Assembly: GCA_005784505.1 (NCBI GenBank)
Contig: VCAZ01000222.1
Coordinates: 258,771 to 322,770, forward strand
Reading direction: 5' to 3'
Length of the DNA: 64,000 nt
Origin: Bagarius yarrelli
Taxonomy: Eukaryota > Chordata > Actinopteri > Siluriformes > Sisoridae
Program-made: the position numbers and the translations under genes
Notes under the pieces: generated by a model
What the model was told of the DNA's origin: nothing
Seen by the model: the letters and a program-made list of their open reading frames with translations, nothing else
Database searches by the model: none
Shown here: one piece after another, positions 22,285 through 34,434 of the stretch
Numbering within the stretch: position 1 is the stretch's first letter
How the letters are laid out: every line of letters begins with the position of its first letter

Positions 22285-22450
22285 CTGGTTCGGGCGCGGG
22301 CGGCGATGACATAGGCTCCATGATGACACGCTATTGGCTGGAAGGTATGAAAGTAACCAATAACATAGCAGGGTAGCAGCTTTCCTCGTTGCTGATGGGG
22401 GTGCTTATAGGAGCTCTCGATGCTTTGTGTCTGTATTGTCACTAGTGTAT
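22285..22450 (+). promoter_or_regulatory. Promoter-like stretch with two CCAAT motifs
   Basis: A GC-rich CGGGCGCGGGCGGCG lies at about 22290. ATTGG (inverted CCAAT) is at 22333, CCAAT at 22357 and a weak TATA-like CTTATAGG near 22404, in a spacing that a polymerase II promoter could have. No downstream exon is recognisable. It could also be part of a repeat. Confidence 0.25.
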
Positions 22451-22744
22451 GAGTGAAGCCGCGGTTCATCCTCCGGCGCATTTCAGTTCAACTCAGTTAA
22501 TATGTGGTGTTTTTTAAGTGGAATTATATTTTAAGCCGTGCTTTTGTATATCGGTAGGTTTTAAGGTTTTCTACAATTAGTCATATTTAATGTTTTAACG
22601 CTATTGGAAATTGTCACTGTTTTTGTTGCATTTAGGTCAGACTGAGTACAAACTCTGGCAAAATTTATTATAGTATTGAGTATTTTAGTGACTAGTACCC
22701 AACTGGTGGCCATGTTAGGTTTCGTGATTCCTCCAGACTTTCTT
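22451..22744. other. Unassigned
   Basis: AT-leaning, with nothing recognised. Confidence 0.35.
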
Positions 22745-23450
22745 TCTTATCCTATCGGTCGCGAATCACTCCGTACCTATAAGACGTTTTAATATTAATT
22801 GTTAAACCTCTGATCGTCCCCTCGATTTGAGGCTCCTTTGATAGCTTTCCAGTTTGAACCATTGGACGGGGGTCATCAGACAACTGCCCTTTAAACTTGT
22901 ACCACGGCCAAAGATCTACCGCAGGTTGGGGTATGGGCATGGTTCTTTCCCCCCGAACCGTCTTTTGATAACCCTGGCGGTTCATTTTCGGTTTGTCTCA
23001 AACCTCACCCCGTCTGGGTTCGGCCTTCGGTAAATGATGGTTACTATGGGGGCAAGAGGACTTATAGGATTATGGACTTTTTTGGCCCCCTGCCTGCTGG
23101 AGATTTTTCCAACATACATTTAGGGGGGAGCTCGGGTTTCTTGCAACGTAGCTTTGTAAACCCCCGACCATTGTGTTGACTTTTGTGTCTCTCACACCCT
23201 CGCCCAAGGGAAATCTTTTCCCGACAGAAAGAATCGCTTCAGGATTTCAGGCTTTCATGCCTATCAGTTTTCCATGTTCTTTCTTTATTCTTTCGCTCCG
23301 GATCTGGTTCACCCTTTCCCAGTTTTTCTTGAATGACTCGTCACTGAACGTTTGCATCGCAATGATTTCGAAAGTTTTTCTGAATCCGTTTCTCGGGACC
23401 TACCCTGAAGGCGAGATGGTGGGCATGGTAAGGGTGTTCAGGAACGTACA
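22745..23450. repeat. Diverged direct duplicate, left copy
   Basis: It matches 23580-24305 in order. Shared anchors are GGCCAAAGATC-ACCGCAGG (22906 and 23713), TGCTGGAGATTTT, CAACGTAGCTT, ACAGAAAGAATCGCTT (23224 and 24131) and GAACGTTTGCAT. The offset grows from 807 to 907 bp. This copy is rich in C and T homopolymers and has many small indels relative to the right copy. Confidence 0.75.
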
Positions 23451-23579
23451 TAAACACTCAAGACAGCGGAAGATTGAATGATTTATACTGTAAATAAACA
23501 ATCATGACCATAGTTCGACGAATCAGGCACGTTACTATCAAGAAACACACCACATAATAGGATAATACACTAGTAATAA

Positions 23580-24305
23580 ACCTCGATGACTCAATAGTCA
23601 ACACTACCAAGGCCTGAGATGAAGAGGCTTTGTAAACTGAGGTCCAGTTTGAAACCAGTTGTGGACTGTCGATACAGAACAACGGACACAAAATTAAACT
23701 GGTGGTAGACAGGGCCAAAGATCGACCGCAGGACAAAGCTTGCTGTGGTGGGCAGCGAATCCCCCCGAGCGCTTTGATTAATATTGAGAAGATTGCAAGA
23801 TAGGGTGGAGATCGTAAGGCACGGACCAGCACGTCCCGTCTGAAGGTGTCGGAGGTAAATTGAATGAATAATAATGAACGAGATGAGAGAGAGCAAGAGA
23901 GAGAGAGAGAGAGCGAGAAGAGAGGGAGAAGAGATCAGGAGATGAGACTAGATGGTTTTGAGCCCTACTGATTGCCCTGCTGGAGATTTTCCATAAACAG
24001 ATGACATTTATCTGGAGGAGCACGGGAGATGCTGCAACGTAGCTTGGTAAAAAAAGCCAGAAAAGCCTTGAAAGCTCTTGTGACTCTCACACACTCGCAG
24101 CAGGGAAAATCATTTACCCTGCAACACATGACAGAAAGAATCGCTTTCAGGATTTCAGCACTGAAGTGTTCAGCTCTATTCTCATTCAGTGCAAAGGTCG
24201 CTCAAACGGCGTCACGCACTAGTTTACAGATGAATGAGTCGTCAGGAACGTTTGCATATCAGAATGTGCTGTATAAAGTGTTTCTGAGAATGCGGTTCTA
24301 AAGAC
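23580..24305. repeat. Diverged direct duplicate, right copy
   Basis: The better-preserved partner of 22745-23450. It carries an extra (GA)n run at about 23883-23935 that the left copy lacks. Short frames (for example 24029-24301) show no recognisable domain. The unit may be a transposon fragment, but I cannot name it. Confidence 0.75.
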
Positions 24306-24934
24306 TCACTGACAGACGAGTGGTTGTAAGAACCCAAAGTGCAGTTTATTTACCAATAAACATAACACTCACCACAGCGAGATACAAACTATACTGTAAA
24401 TACACAAGACAGACCAACAGAAACACGACACATCGGCAAGAGGATCATAATGAGAGGAACCCGATCAACATAGAACACAGGAGCAAACATGAACAGTGAT
24501 GAGACAGGAAGTACCACAACATGAACAAAACAACATGAACACCTAACCGAATAAACAAACATAAACATGAACGTAATCCACACGTTGAGTAAAGTTACAT
24601 TTAGATTAGTGCATGGAGCAGGGTGGATTACAGGAAACTTGAGGGGGGAAATGCCTTGATTTGTGGCATAATGTAAAAAGAATGAAGAAAATGATAAACA
24701 GACAGACTAAGAAAACTGTAAAACCAACGTCCTATATCACTGCAAGGGGGGGGTCACTGAGGAAAAGGTTGATAAATACAGAATAAGAAGATAAACAAAA
24801 TGAGCATCATAAATGATCATATCAAAAAGCAAAAATTGTAAAAAAGATTAGTGATTCGGGATATAACCACATATCGGCAGGGACCCAATTTCCAGGAGTT
24901 TCTTCGTCAGCTCGTGCGTTGAACTTTCCAAATT
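24306..24934. other. Unassigned; possible dispersed-repeat sequence
   Basis: Begins GTGGTTGTAAGAACCCAAAG and AGTGCAGTTTATTTACC, then becomes ACA/GAACA-rich. A similar texture (a GATGAACCAGACGGAG start, GCAGCTTTAAT, then many ACAGAC words) appears at 41515-41700. This suggests an unnamed fish repeat. No gene seen. Confidence 0.35.
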
Positions 24935-25180
24935 TACGTTCCTAACATTTGGGGGTGGACGCCCTCATCTGCAGGGGTTAGTGGTGGAGCTCAGTGGTCC
25001 GTAAGTGGTGACTTTGATTCCCAGCAGCAACCAACCTGCCACTGCCGGATAAGGAAGTCTGACTAATGCAAATGTGAATGAGCAATAGATAATTAAGAGC
25101 TATGCTCAGCGGGGCCTTGCCCAGGGTCCCAGCAGTGGCAGTGTGATGGAAAATCGAACCCATGATCTGAAATTGATCGA
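24935..25180. mobile_element. Composite: plus-strand SINE A nested in a minus-strand SINE A, second case
   Basis: 24935-24977 is a minus tail tip (AACATTTGGGGGTGGACGCC). 24978-25083 is a plus copy with GACTTTGATTCCCAGCAGCA and a decayed tail. 25084-25178 is the minus body (GCTCAGCGGGGCCTTGCCCA, GTCCCAGCAGTGGCAG). Same order and nearly the same junction as at 16576-16897. Confidence 0.7.
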
Positions 25181-25324
25181 AATGTGAGTCCAATTCCCAG
25201 CATCTCAATATTTATCAGCAGGATTGGGGAATCCCATGTTTCTTGAGCTCTTTTGTCCTGCTTGCTTTCCAACTTTTTCTGTTTTACCCTGTTGTTATTT
25301 AAGCGTAACTGTGATGGGATGTTT

Positions 25325-25480
25325 GGAATTTATTGATTAGTGATTGGTTGTTGGAAACTCTATTGATCAGTGATTTTAACAGTGTCTTCAGTGAGTGGAT
25401 GATTAGATGATTAGTGATTGGTTGTTTGTGGAATACAGTGAACAGTGATTGGTTGTTGGAATCGGTGTTGCTCAGTTTTA
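25325..25480. repeat. Degenerate tandem repeat around GATTGGTTGTTGGAA
   Basis: Four to five irregular repeats of a phrase like GTGATTGGTTGTTGGAA with GATCAGTGATT or GATTAGTGATT between them, directly before the L2 element. Confidence 0.7.
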
Positions 25481-25743
25481 GGTGTCTGGGATTCAATTCA
25501 ATTCAGTTTTGTTTGTTTGGCGCTTTTTACAATGGTGATTGTCACAAAGCAGCTTTACAATTGAAGAAATTATGAGACAGAATGAGACAAATATCAGTTT
25601 GTCCCTGATGAGCAGCCGGGGGCGACGGTGGCAAGGAAAAACTCCCTGAGATGAGATAGGAAGAAACCTTGAAAGGAACCAGACTCAACAGAGAACCCAT
25701 CCTCATTTGGGTGAAAAACAAGTAGCAGGAATTATGTGGTTAC

Positions 25744-25744
<1 letters not shown>

Positions 25745-25781
<37 letters not shown>
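25745..25781. repeat. (TG)n inside the L2 3' untranslated region
   Basis: About 18 TG units at the position that holds a (CA)n run in the oppositely oriented L2 tail at 38846-39345. Confidence 0.95.
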
Positions 25782-25783
<2 letters not shown>

Positions 25784-25963
25784 CAACTTAAATCATTAGT
25801 CCTTAAAGAGCAGCTGGAACGTCTTTATGGCGAGGTGGGTCGTCCTAGATCGCCCTGGTGATGCATCATCCGCTGGGGCAGGTCACAGGGAAGGGTCCCA
25901 CAGGACCGGGTCAGAGGTGGGGTCTGGATCACCGGCAGCTCCGTTTGTGGCGTATGTAACTCA

Positions 25964-25995
<32 letters not shown>

Positions 25996-26083
25996 GGAAA
26001 GAGAGAGAGAGAGTGAGAAACAGTGAGTGAGAGAGAGAGAGAGAGAGGGAAAGAGAGAGAGAGAGTGAGAAACAGTGAGTGAA

Positions 26084-26132
<49 letters not shown>

Positions 26133-26146
26133 GAGAGGGAAAGGAA
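25964..26146. repeat. (GA)n tract inside the L2 3' untranslated region
   Basis: About 180 bp of GA with GAGGGAAA and GTGAGAAACAGTGA interruptions. The open frame 25825-26394 (minus) is an artefact of it. The related tail at 38846 has only a short CTCTCTC remnant here. Confidence 0.95.
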
Positions 26147-28900
26147 GGCAAAAAAGAAGGAAAACAGTTAAGTGACATTGTAATCACACGGTTTGGAGTG
26201 ATTAAGTGAATAATGTAGAGTAAAGCTGGGACTCCGGTGAGACTAACTAGGTCAGCATAACTAAAGGAGAACCAGAGGGAAACACAGACATGAGGGCTCC
26301 CTGATATGTTAAGCAACCAGCCGCTCTCATCATCAACACCGTGATCAATAAGAGAGGGGAAGACATTTAACATCCCATAATACTCAACACCCATCAGTCC
26401 CCCAGATCTGCTCCTTTATCTAAGGGGAATCAATACAAAATGCTTGATTAAATAAATAAGTTTTTAACCTGGACTTAAACACTGAGACTGTGTCTGATTC
26501 CCGAACATTCATAGGGAGGTTATAACATAGCATTGGGGCTCTGTAAGAAAAGGCTCCGCCCCCTGCTGTAGAGTTTATAATGCGCGGTACTGACAGGCAG
26601 CCTGCGTCCTTTGATGGAAGTTAACAGTAGTATTTAAAATCGATGCGGTGTGTCTCACTGGGAGACAATGCAGTGTGTATAAGACCGGCGTGATGTGCTC
26701 GTATCTTTTAGTGTTAGTGAGGGGACTCTCGCTGCTGCGTTCTGGACTAACTAAAGTTTATTAATGCACCTAGTTGAACATCCAGACAGTAAAGCGTTAC
26801 AGTAGTCCAGCCTGGATGTGATAAACGCATGAACTCATTTTTCAGCATCAGTTTAGTGACAAGATATTTCTTATTTTAGCGATATTTCTGAGATGATAGA
26901 ACCATTAGCTATCCTGCTAATATTATCGACATGGGCTTCAAATGAGAGATTGGAGTCTAAAATCACACCCAGATCTTTTACACTCGGTGAAACAGAAAGA
27001 CTGTCTAGGGTTAAGGTGTGATCAGGAAGCTTACTTTTAGCTACCTGTGGTCCTAGAACCAGAACCTCCGTCTTGTTAGCGTTAAGCAAGAGGAAACTGC
27101 ATAACATCCAATCTCTTACTTCCTTCACACATTGCTCAACGTATTATTAAACTGGCCTTTTTTCGCATCAGGCCTTGATGAGACGTATAACTGGGTGTGT
27201 CATCAGCGTAACAGTGGAAACTGATATCATGCTTACGAATTAGGTTTGTTTCCCAGAGGCAGCATGTAAAGAGAGAAAAGAAGTGAGCAGGCAGAATAAT
27301 CAACATTTAAATCTACAAACTGGTAGCGATCGGTTAAATAGGACCTGAGCCACGCAAGAGCTGTGTTCCTTTAATTCCTACTAATTTTTCTAATCTGTGA
27401 AGAAGAATATTGTGATCTATGGTGTGTCGAAAGCCACACCGAGGTCAAGTAATATAAGCAACGAGACACAGCCTTGATCGGATGCCAGTAAGAGGTCATT
27501 AGCTACTTTGACCAGTGCCCTCTCTGTGCTGTGGTGAGGCCTGAATCCTGATTGATAAAGTTTGTGTATGTTATTTCTGTGTAAATATGAACATAGCTGC
27601 TGCGCTACTACCTTCTCTAGGATTTAGAGATAAACGGAAGGTTAGATATCGGCCTGTAGTTTGACAGCTCATTGTGGTCGAGGTCAGGTTTCTTAATTAA
27701 AGGTTTTAACATCACTGCTAATTTAAAAGATTTGGGAACATACCCACTGCTGAGAGAAGAGTTGAGTAACTATTTTCAACAGGGGTTCTGATACTGCCGG
27801 TACTAATCTGCTTAAGGAAGTGTGCTGGTATAAGATCTAACACACAAGTTGACGGTTTTGTGTGGAAGAGATGAGTGCGATTAGGTTGTTCTGATCTGAT
27901 GCGGTTAGCTGTTAATCAGAATCATTCGAAAGGTCTGGTTTTAAAGCGTGAATTTTCTGCCTAATATTTGCAATTTTATTATCAAAAAAGTTTGATGAAA
28001 TCCTCAGCTGCTGCACGCAGTTATGGTGCAGGTTTCTGAGGTCGTCTTATTCCTAGTTAATTTTGCGACGGTGTCGAATAGAAATCTAGGATTATTTTTA
28101 TTATCTTCAATAATGTTAGAAAGATACGTTGATCTAGTTACACTAAGAGCTTTTTTATAAGCTAGAATTCCCTCTTTCCATGCTGCCTGGAAAACCAGCA
28201 ATCTAGTTCGGCGCCATTTACGTTCTAGTTTACGGGCGCTCTGTTTTAAAGAGCGTGTGTGTTCATTATACCATGGAGCGAGTCTCTTATCTTTAATTAT
28301 TTTCTTTTAACTGGAGCCACGTTATCTAATGTAGAGCGGAAAGCGGCATCTATATGTTCGGGGTCGCCTGCTCGAGTTCTGTTGGATCGGATGGCGATCC
28401 AATGACAGAAAGACAATTCTGGAAGATAATTAATAAAGCTCTGAGCAGAAGTTGATGTAAATGTACGTTTAAAGCGGTAGCGCGGCGCTACATGTGCACT
28501 ATTAGCATGACGCATTTTAAACGATATAAGATGGTGATCAGAAATAATTTCGCACTGAGGAGTTGTTACTATATTACTTATACTTATTCCGAGAGATAGT
28601 ATTAAATCTAACGTGTGACCTGCTTTATGAGTGGGTCCCATTACACACTGATTTACTCCCACTGAGTCGAGTAGAGACATAAATGCTGTTCTCAGCGGGT
28701 CGTCTGAGTTTTCAAAATGAATATTAAAGTCTCCAGCAATTAACGCTTTATCGACGGAGACATCCAGGGTAGACAGGAAATCTGCAAATTCACTAAGAAA
28801 TTCGGAGTACGGTCCTGGGGGTCTGTAAATAAGAACTAAAGAAATGGACTGACTCTGCTTATTATTTGTCTCTGCAGATGTAAGGTTAAATGTAAAGGAT

Positions 28901-29189
28901 TAATGGTGATCAGTGATTAGTCATAAACCAGTAGCTGTGATGTAACCCGGAGAGACACAGCCAATAGCAGACAGTCGTTAACACTTGCTTTAAACGTCCC
29001 TTGACTCCTTTGGTCTTTTAAAGGAGACAAAGTCATTCAGTTGTCAACGCTGCACACAAAACACAAAAGGCATTTCATTCTATTTCAGCACAGGTCCTCA
29101 TTAACTTTCCAGTTTTTCATTCTTACCCATCTTTTCTCCCACAAATTCAAGCCGACGTCCTCCATTAATCATCGTCTAGACAGTAGTAG
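28901..29189. other. Unassigned
   Basis: Unique-looking, with nothing recognised. Confidence 0.35.
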
Positions 29190-29460
29190 AAAGCCATCAG
29201 ATGCAATGAGCTACAGATGAGCAGACATACGTGACCTTCAGGTTCGGCAAACCCATCAGCGTCCTGAAGGGAAAAATGGGATGGTAATAATTCAGACGGT
29301 CCGGTTCGAGGGGCCAAAACAGATGGATTGATAGCACTATTTTCAAGCCATTATCCGACAAATTCGCTGCTGGAATTCGTAAAATGCAGCAGTGTGAAGC
29401 ACAACAATAATATCTACAGCGATAAGTCAAAATTAGACTGTCAGCCTTTCTTTTAACACT
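29190..29460. other. Candidate conserved non-coding block
   Basis: GC-balanced and free of repeats. Its open frame 29197-29430 (minus) has no recognisable domain. Texture-based call only. Confidence 0.25.
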
Positions 29461-29599
29461 CCTCCTGATTGAAGAAAAAAAACAGAGATATCACAGCTTT
29501 TAAAATAAAGAATGAAAAGAGAGAGAGTGAGAGAGAGAGGAAGATAACACACTTTAAGCAGTCATTATTTATTGTGTGTGAGGTGTGTTGTATATCTGA

Positions 29600-29785
29600 A
29601 TCGTTAGTATGTGTAAATCAGTTTGTGTAAAGTTTCCTGATGATCTTTTCCTCTCCCTCGGATTCTGTAGTACACATATGATGGACACTTTACTGTCGCC
29701 TACACGCCGTGGGTCATGTGATCAATATCAACATGGAGGACGTGGTGCTTCCAAATTGCATTCATACTTTCCGTAAGATAGATGC
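29600..29785. repeat. Dispersed repeat of unknown family, copy 2
   Basis: It matches 7169-7282 and 7425-7490 in order but lacks the 140 bp between them. A short (GA)n lies just upstream at 29518-29540. Confidence 0.75.
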
Positions 29786-30925
29786 ACAGTTCCAAACAGC
29801 CAATCGGTCAATAGTGTCTGCACAAATAGATTTCTTAGCCAATAGGAGCAGTTTTTGCTAAAAAGATAATTATTTGTCAGTTTTTGTTTTTGTTTCCTTT
29901 TTGATTTTTTTCACTAATTAACTCATCAATAAATGAAACTGTGAAACTTTTTGCAGAAATTTGAAGTTTACAGCCAGAATAAATTCTAAAGTGTTTAAAA
30001 TCTGTGGGGTTTTTTCCAGTCCTAAAATGTGAAAGTCTGACTTAAGCCTCTGCTTTTCCCCTTAATGAAAACGGCTTTAAATAATCAATAGGCGCTGACA
30101 GGAGAAATAAATTTCCCAAACACTTCTGAGTCCTGGTCAAAGCTCAGGCTCTAAAACATCTTTCTTCGATTACTCAGGTGCCCGTCGCGCCTTCCGGTTT
30201 TTCTCTCGCTCCCACAGTGATTGTCTCTTTTGTTTTGCTTGAACATGTTGAAGATTTTTATTTAGAAGTCGTCTCAGCCCACAGGTGTTGTGCATCTTAT
30301 CGACACGCTCAGATCGGATGAAAATCAGACTCAGCGCCAAACACAAATACTGCCACATTTATCTCCCAGGTTTTCATGGAAGCCAGATGACAATGGGGAC
30401 AAGATGCGGATGTAAATCTCATCTGAATCTCACCTCACTCTTCTGCTCGGGTGGATGAAGAATCGCAAGTTCATTTCTCTGGGCCACACCAGCACAGCCT
30501 TTAACCCCTTACTGCTCTGGTCTCTAAAGACCAGAATATATTTAACTTGGAACATTAAAGCCAGTATAAAACCAGACACCTGCTCGAAATACTTTTAGTT
30601 GATATCATTCCAGGGTCCAGGGTTGGTGATGGAGAATCCCTGGGTTTCTCTTTCTTCTGGAGAATTATCTATGACATCAGGTAGATATGGAACCTGAAGA
30701 TTTAGATAACAACATCACATCAATGTACTGAAAAACGATGGTGTTCCTGATAGTTAAATGCGGTTCCTCTTTATTAATTGCTCTTTCATTTCCTAAAGCT
30801 CAGATGAGATGTATTTTTTCATCACATCACTTCCTTGTTCCATTTTAAATGAGTTTTGGTCCACAGGACACGACGGCACTTCTGGTCCATGTTCATATAT
30901 GACTTCCTGTTTGTATGATAGAGCT
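29786..30925. other. Unassigned; candidate conserved patch 30120-30480
   Basis: AT-rich until 30110, then balanced and repeat-free, then AT-leaning again. Frame 30170-30358 (minus) is not recognised. Confidence 0.35.
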
Positions 30926-31447
30926 CTGTCCATCTTTACTTCTGAGAGACTCTGTCCATCTTTACCTCTGAGAGACTCTGTCCATCTTTACCTCTGAGAG
31001 ACTCTGTTTATCTTTACCTCTGAGAGACTCTGTCCATCTTTACCTCTGAGACAGACTCTGTTTATCTTTACCTCTGAGAGACTCTGTCCTCTTTATCTTT
31101 ACTTTACCCTCTGAGAGACTCTGTTTATCTTTACTCTGAGACTCTGTCACTTTACTCTGAGAGACTCTGTCCATCTTTACTTCTGAGAGACTCTGTCCAT
31201 CTTTACCTCTGAGAGACTCTGTTTATCTTTACCTCTGAGAGACTCTGTCCATCTTTACCTCTGAGAGACTCTGTAGAGATCTTTACCTCTGAGAGACTCT
31301 GTAGATCTTTACCTCGAGACCTCTGAGAGACTCTGTTTATCTTTACTTACTCTGAGAGACTCTGTTTATCTTTACCTCTGAGAGACTCTGTCCATCTTTA
31401 CTTCTGAGACAGACTCTGTTTATCTTTACCTCTGAGACAGACTCAGA
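30926..31447. repeat. 26 bp minisatellite, about 20 degenerate copies
   Basis: The unit TCTGTCCATCTTTACCTCTG plus AGAGAC alternates with a variant having TTTATC in place of CCATC. Short deletions and duplications are frequent between 31080 and 31340. There are no unique spacers between units. Confidence 0.95.
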
Positions 31448-32357
<910 letters not shown>

Positions 32358-32361
32358 TATA

Positions 32362-32628
32362 GGGGGCAGTGGTGGCTCTCAAATGGTTAAGGTGCTGAGT
32401 TGCTGATCTGAAGACCAGAAACACCTGGGTTCAAGCCCCACCACCGGCAAGCCAGCCATTGTTGGGTCCTTAAGCAAGACCCTTAACCCCTCCTGCTCCA
32501 GGGGCACTGTATCATAGCTGACCCTGCGCTCTGACCCCAACTTACTAAGATGGGGATATGCGAAAATGCATTTCATTGGTTCTGTACGTGTACCTTGCAC
32601 AATGAATTGAATATTATCTTATTATCTT
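32362..32628 (+). mobile_element. SINE family B, plus strand, best preserved
   Basis: Head GGGGGCAGTGGTGGCTCTCA, then GGTGCTGAGTTGCTGATCTG, B box GGGTTCAAGCCCCACCACCG, CTCCAGGGGCACTGTATCAT and a tail CATTTCATTGGTTCTGTACG. The gap between A and B boxes is tRNA-like. Confidence 0.9.
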
Positions 32629-33559
32629 ATACACACACTCTTTCTCTGTCTCTGTCTCTTCTCACTTTCTCTCTCACACACCTTCTCTTTCTTTCTTTCT
32701 CTATCTTTTTTTCTATACTCCAGCTGAAATCACCTTCTCCTTCAGCTCTGTCTTTCTGCCCACTGGCGTTCTGTAGGGATTTATGACCGATCACCATCAC
32801 AGTCGATTTCTCGCCGTCACTTTTTCGACATGTCACTCTAGAACCCAAGTTTATTCGACAAACTGCATCAGCTGAAATCCCCACATTAACGAGAGGAGAG
32901 AACGTGGCAGATTTGCAGCTTCAGCTATTCACTGCATGTCAGTTGGAGAAATAATAATGAAACTGTTTCAGCAGGTTTTACATTCCTCAGAAATTCCGGG
33001 ATGCAGCAATGTTTATGTCGGCTTTTCTCTAACCACGACGTAAAGACGTTAAGTCGTCTGTCTACGTCAAAGAATGTTTAAGCGGATCATAAATACCTAA
33101 AGGCTCTGCGTTTAAATGCCGACACTATAAAGATTTGATACAACAGTCCAAATGTGATTTTCTTCCTCCTGCAGGTTTTATATTTCTGTAATCAAATCTC
33201 GGCGCCGTAAATCAGATCACCAGCACATTTTTGTGAAAAAGAACTTTATGCTGTAATTGGAGATTATGAAAATATATAGTATATCACTGATTCAGCGTTC
33301 CACAGGAGCATCGTATCAACCCCGTCTAGATAAACATATAAGTGAAAAACCTGTACATCAACAACATGGAGAAGAAAAAAGAGAAGAAAAACATTATAAA
33401 ATAAATTAATTAACTAATTTTGTGGTAAGAAATGTATAGAAAAGAAAGAAAGAAAGAAAGAAAGAAAGAAAAAAGAAGAAAAGGAATGAACAACTTGGAA
33501 TATCATGGTTGAATATTATTATACATACAAAAACCTTTCATTTTAAAGTTATATAAAAA
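32629..33559. other. Unassigned, with CT-rich 32640-32715 and (GAAA)n at 33446-33470
   Basis: After a CT-rich start, 32720-33130 is balanced, then AT-rich. About seven GAAA units at 33446-33470. No gene recognised. Confidence 0.4.
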
Positions 33560-34245
33560 GTATTTCGAAGACCCTTTTACTAAACAAGATTTAGTACTCT
33601 GAACCCTTTAAACAAGTGTTGTCAATTACAGAGTTTAGACCTTTTCACCAGGTTTACACACGTCTCAGGGGGAAGTTTGTCCCACTCGTCTTTGCAGATC
33701 TTCTTTAAGTCATTAAGATTTTCAAAACTGAAATTTCGCAACTAAAACCTTTAGATTCCTCCAGAGATTTTCTTTGGGTTTAAGGTCTGGACACTGACTA
33801 GACCGCTCCAAAACCTTAATGTGCTTCTTCTTGATGAACTCCTTTGTTGTTTTGGTCGTGTGTTTTGGGTCAGTGTCATGCTGGAATTCACATCCACCAA
33901 ACATTTACTATGTCCTGACTGAGGAAATGAGGTTCTCATCCAAAAATTGATGTGGTGAAGTTGTCCTGTCCCCTTAGCAGTAAAACACTCCTCGTCCAAA
34001 CACGGCCAGTTGAGTTGATGCCAAAAAGCTCGATTTTGCTCTCAAATTATCTCAACACTTTAACTCAGTTCTCCTCTAAATCATTCAGATGTTCATTGTT
34101 AAACTTCAGTCGGGTCTCTTACATGTGCTTTCTTGAGCAGGGGGACCTTGTGGGCACTGCAGGATTTCAGTCCTTTACAATGTAGTGTGTTAGCAATAGA
34201 TTTCCTGTCCCAGCTGCCTTAAGATCCTCTCATGCAGTTCTAGGC
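33560..34245 (-). pseudogene. Tc1-like transposase remnant, minus strand
   Basis: On the minus strand one frame (33722-33904) reads QHDTDPKHT, then KKKHIKVLE, then ENLWRNLK. The second catalytic Asp and the Glu are 34 residues apart, the DD34E spacing of Tc1-like transposases. Further upstream (33905-34245), pieces in other frames resemble the preceding catalytic-core region (HHINF) and the KAHV/K-rich region, separated by frameshifts. The N-terminal paired-like domain is not readable, and I found no terminal inverted repeats. It differs in sequence from the 4.9 kb remnant, so it represents another Tc1-like family. Inactive. Confidence 0.85.
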
Positions 34246-34255
34246 TGATTCCTCA

Positions 34256-34292
34256 CTATAGATAGATGGGTGAATAGATGGATGGATGGATG

Positions 34293-34354
<62 letters not shown>

Positions 34355-34434
34355 CGGATGATGGACTGACTGATAGATGAATAAATATATGAATATATGG
34401 ATGGATGGATGGATGGATGGATGGGTGGATGGAT
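34256..34434. repeat. Compound (GATA)n / (GATG)n microsatellite
   Basis: GATG units, then about 16 GATA units, then a degenerate middle and (GGAT)n with one GGGT. It starts directly at the edge of the Tc1-like remnant. Confidence 0.95.

Larger units (their letters stand above)
25491..28900 (-). pseudogene. 5'-truncated, broken L2-clade LINE retrotransposon
   Basis: The plus strand carries the antisense of an L2-type non-LTR element. From its 5' side (high coordinates), an apurinic-type endonuclease part reads SLVLIYRPPGP, then GDFNIH at 28717-28734 and ISDHHLISF near 28520-28545. A linker follows with NKNNPRFLFDTVAKLT (28004-28201). The reverse transcriptase carries CYADDT near 27200-27215, with both catalytic Asp codons kept. 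NKTEVLVLGPQ and LGVILDSNLSFEAHV are at 26900-27090. The 3' untranslated part (25491-26860) contains a (GA)n and a (TG)n tract. Frameshifts and stops break the coding region into pieces. The 5' end is lost at about 28900 and no intact copy of the protein remains. A related 3' end is at 38846-39345. L2-clade assignment rests on remembered motif patterns, so a nearby CR1-group clade is possible. Confidence 0.88.

Noticed and set aside
25825..26394. 189-codon minus-strand frame
   Set aside because: Lies in the L2 3' untranslated region and is mostly a GA/CT microsatellite translated as Ser-Leu repeats.
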